Origin: Bacteroidia bacterium
GTDB lineage: Bacteria; Bacteroidota; Bacteroidia; Flavobacteriales; Flavobacteriaceae
Length of the DNA stretch: 64,000 nucleotides
Direction of reading: 5' to 3'
NCBI GenBank assembly: GCA_030432635.1
Contig: JAUIMB010000007.1
Location: 62,001 to 126,000, forward strand
The notes beneath the pieces are model-generated. The model did not search any database. It saw only the letters and a program-made list of their open reading frames with translations, and was not told where the DNA came from. Position 1 is the first letter of the stretch. Each line of letters begins with the position of its first letter. A program made the position numbers and the translations under genes. Of this stretch, positions 63,111-64,000 are shown piece after piece.

Positions 63111-63131
63111 TCGGTTATAATCTTAAATTCT

Positions 63132-63163
63132 AAGCGTGATGCTCTTGGGTATCGCGCTTTTTT
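63132..63163 (+). terminator. Terminator of the sigma-factor cassette
   Basis: AAGCGTGAT (63132-63140) pairs with ATCGCGCTT (63151-63159), with one G-U pair, and a T-run follows. Confidence 0.85.
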
Positions 63164-63209
63164 GTTATCCGATAAAACGTTAAATTTACACACTTATAAT
63201 CTGAGGAAC

Positions 63210-64000
63210 TTGATAGCTAAATCCACCATAGACCAAGTATTTGAAACCGCTCGTGTTGAGGAGGTTATTGGTGATTTTGTACAATTGAAAAAAGCAGGAA
63301 GCAACTTCAAAGGGTTGAGTCCGTTTAGTGATGAACGCTCTCCAAGTTTTATGGTGTCTCCAGTAAAGCAAATTTGGAAGGATTTTTCCAGTGGAAAAGG
63401 TGGTAATGCAATTACTTTTTTAATGGAGCATGAACACTTTACCTATCCTGAGGCGATTATATATCTTGCAAAAAAGTACAATATTGAAATTGAGGAAACT
63501 GAACGTACTGATGAGCAGAAAAAGGAAGCCAATGAACGCGAGAGTTTGTACTTGGTCAATGAATTTGCAAAGGATTATTTTGAGAAAACCATGTTCAAGA
63601 CCGATCAAGGGCAAGCTATCGGACTCAGTTATTTTAAGGAGCGAGGTTTTACCAACGAGACCATTAAAACCTTTAACCTTGGGTATTCGCTAGATGATTG
63701 GCAAGCCTTTACCGATGAGGCCTTAAAAAAAGGTTACCAGTTAGAGTTTTTGGAGAAAACGGGATTGACAATCGTCAAGGAAGACAAGAAGTTTGATCGA
63801 TTCAAGGGTCGCGTCATGTTTCCAATTCACAGTATGAGCGGACGGGTTTTGGGATTTGGAGGACGTATTTTAAAAGTCGATAAAAAGGCAGCAAAATACC
63901 TAAACTCACCAGAAAGTGAAGTCTATCATAAAAGCAAGATCCTTTACGGTATTTATCATGCCAAGCAAAGCATCGCTAAGGATGATAATTGTTATTTGGT
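63210..64000 (+). CDS. dnaG: DNA primase, N-terminal part (cut by window edge)
   Basis: The frame from the TTG at 63210 (MIAKSTIDQVFETARVEEVI) runs open to the window end. It matches DnaG: VQLKKAGSNFKGLSPFSDER, SPSFMVSPVKQIWKDFSSGK, EHEHFTYPEAIIYLAKKYNI and, in the catalytic core, RFKGRVMFPIHSMSGRVLGF followed by GGRILKVDKKAAKYLNSPES. The N-terminal zinc-ribbon region lacks its usual Cys and His ligands (GLSPFS for GLCPFH, WKDFSSG for YHCFGCG), a degenerate zinc finger. The TOPRIM and C-terminal parts are outside the window. Confidence 0.93.
   Translation, partial: MIAKSTIDQVFETARVEEVIGDFVQLKKAGSNFKGLSPFSDERSPSFMVSPVKQIWKDFSSGKGGNAITFLMEHEHFTYPEAIIYLAKKYNIEIEETERTDEQKKEANERESLYLVNEFAKDYFEKTMFKTDQGQAIGLSYFKERGFTNETIKTFNLGYSLDDWQAFTDEALKKGYQLEFLEKTGLTIVKEDKKFDRFKGRVMFPIHSMSGRVLGFGGRILKVDKKAAKYLNSPESEVYHKSKILYGIYHAKQSIAKDDNCYL

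Noticed and set aside
1-64000. CRISPR array, tRNA, rRNA, prophage or insertion sequence
   Set aside because: No regularly spaced repeats, tRNA-like cloverleafs, rRNA segments, transposase, integrase or phage structural genes were seen on either strand.

Overview
The window is chromosomal DNA from a marine-type member of the Flavobacteriaceae (Bacteroidota). The evidence is AT-rich sequence, promoters with a -7 box of the form TAnnTTTG and a TTG near -33, few Shine-Dalgarno sites, several surface proteins with C-terminal type IX secretion (T9SS) sorting domains, GLPGLI, GIN and DUF5686 family proteins, and the gliding gene gldA. I cannot name the genus with confidence. No rRNA, tRNA, CRISPR array, prophage or insertion sequence was seen.

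Layout. 1-4.6 kb (minus): thyA (cut by the left edge), a nucleoside transporter with an extra N-terminal domain, a bifunctional nuclease, etfA and etfB. 4.7-16 kb: a T9SS cargo protein, pdhB, a DUF5686 outer-membrane protein, soluble and membrane-bound pyrophosphatases side by side, and a large T9SS protein. 16-24 kb: an App1-like phosphatase, a deoxynucleoside kinase and two large divergent T9SS proteins. 24-33 kb: two paralogous histidine kinase/response regulator pairs, then two GLPGLI proteins and an outer-membrane barrel protein on the opposite strand. 33-41 kb is a methionine cycle block: metK on minus, and split metH plus metF on plus. 41-44 kb: a PagL-like deacylase, a GIN lipoprotein and gldA. 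44-49 kb is an aromatic amino acid operon (pheA, aminotransferase, tyrA, DAHP synthase/chorismate mutase) followed by rsgA and dtd. 49-57 kb: two DUF3857 proteins, mazG-like, aroA, queA and rlmN. 57-64 kb: two paralogous T9SS proteins, a polyprenyl diphosphate synthase, a sigma factor/membrane protein/outer-membrane protein cassette, and the start of dnaG.

Regulation is the most rewarding layer. (1) The pheA operon is preceded by a 25-codon leader peptide rich in Tyr, Trp and Phe and by an intrinsic terminator, a probable ribosome-mediated attenuator. (2) The metK/metH divergent region holds two different SAM riboswitch classes: SAM-I toward metH, and a SAM-II-like element toward metK. (3) Nearly identical GTTAAC direct repeats with 11-bp spacing lie upstream of one two-component operon and of a divergent pair of T9SS genes, and a triple TTAAC array with exact 10-bp spacing lies between the second two-component operon and the GLPGLI genes. 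These look like response-regulator operators. (4) Two convergent intergenic regions carry copies of one structured repeat with conserved ends and variable hairpins.
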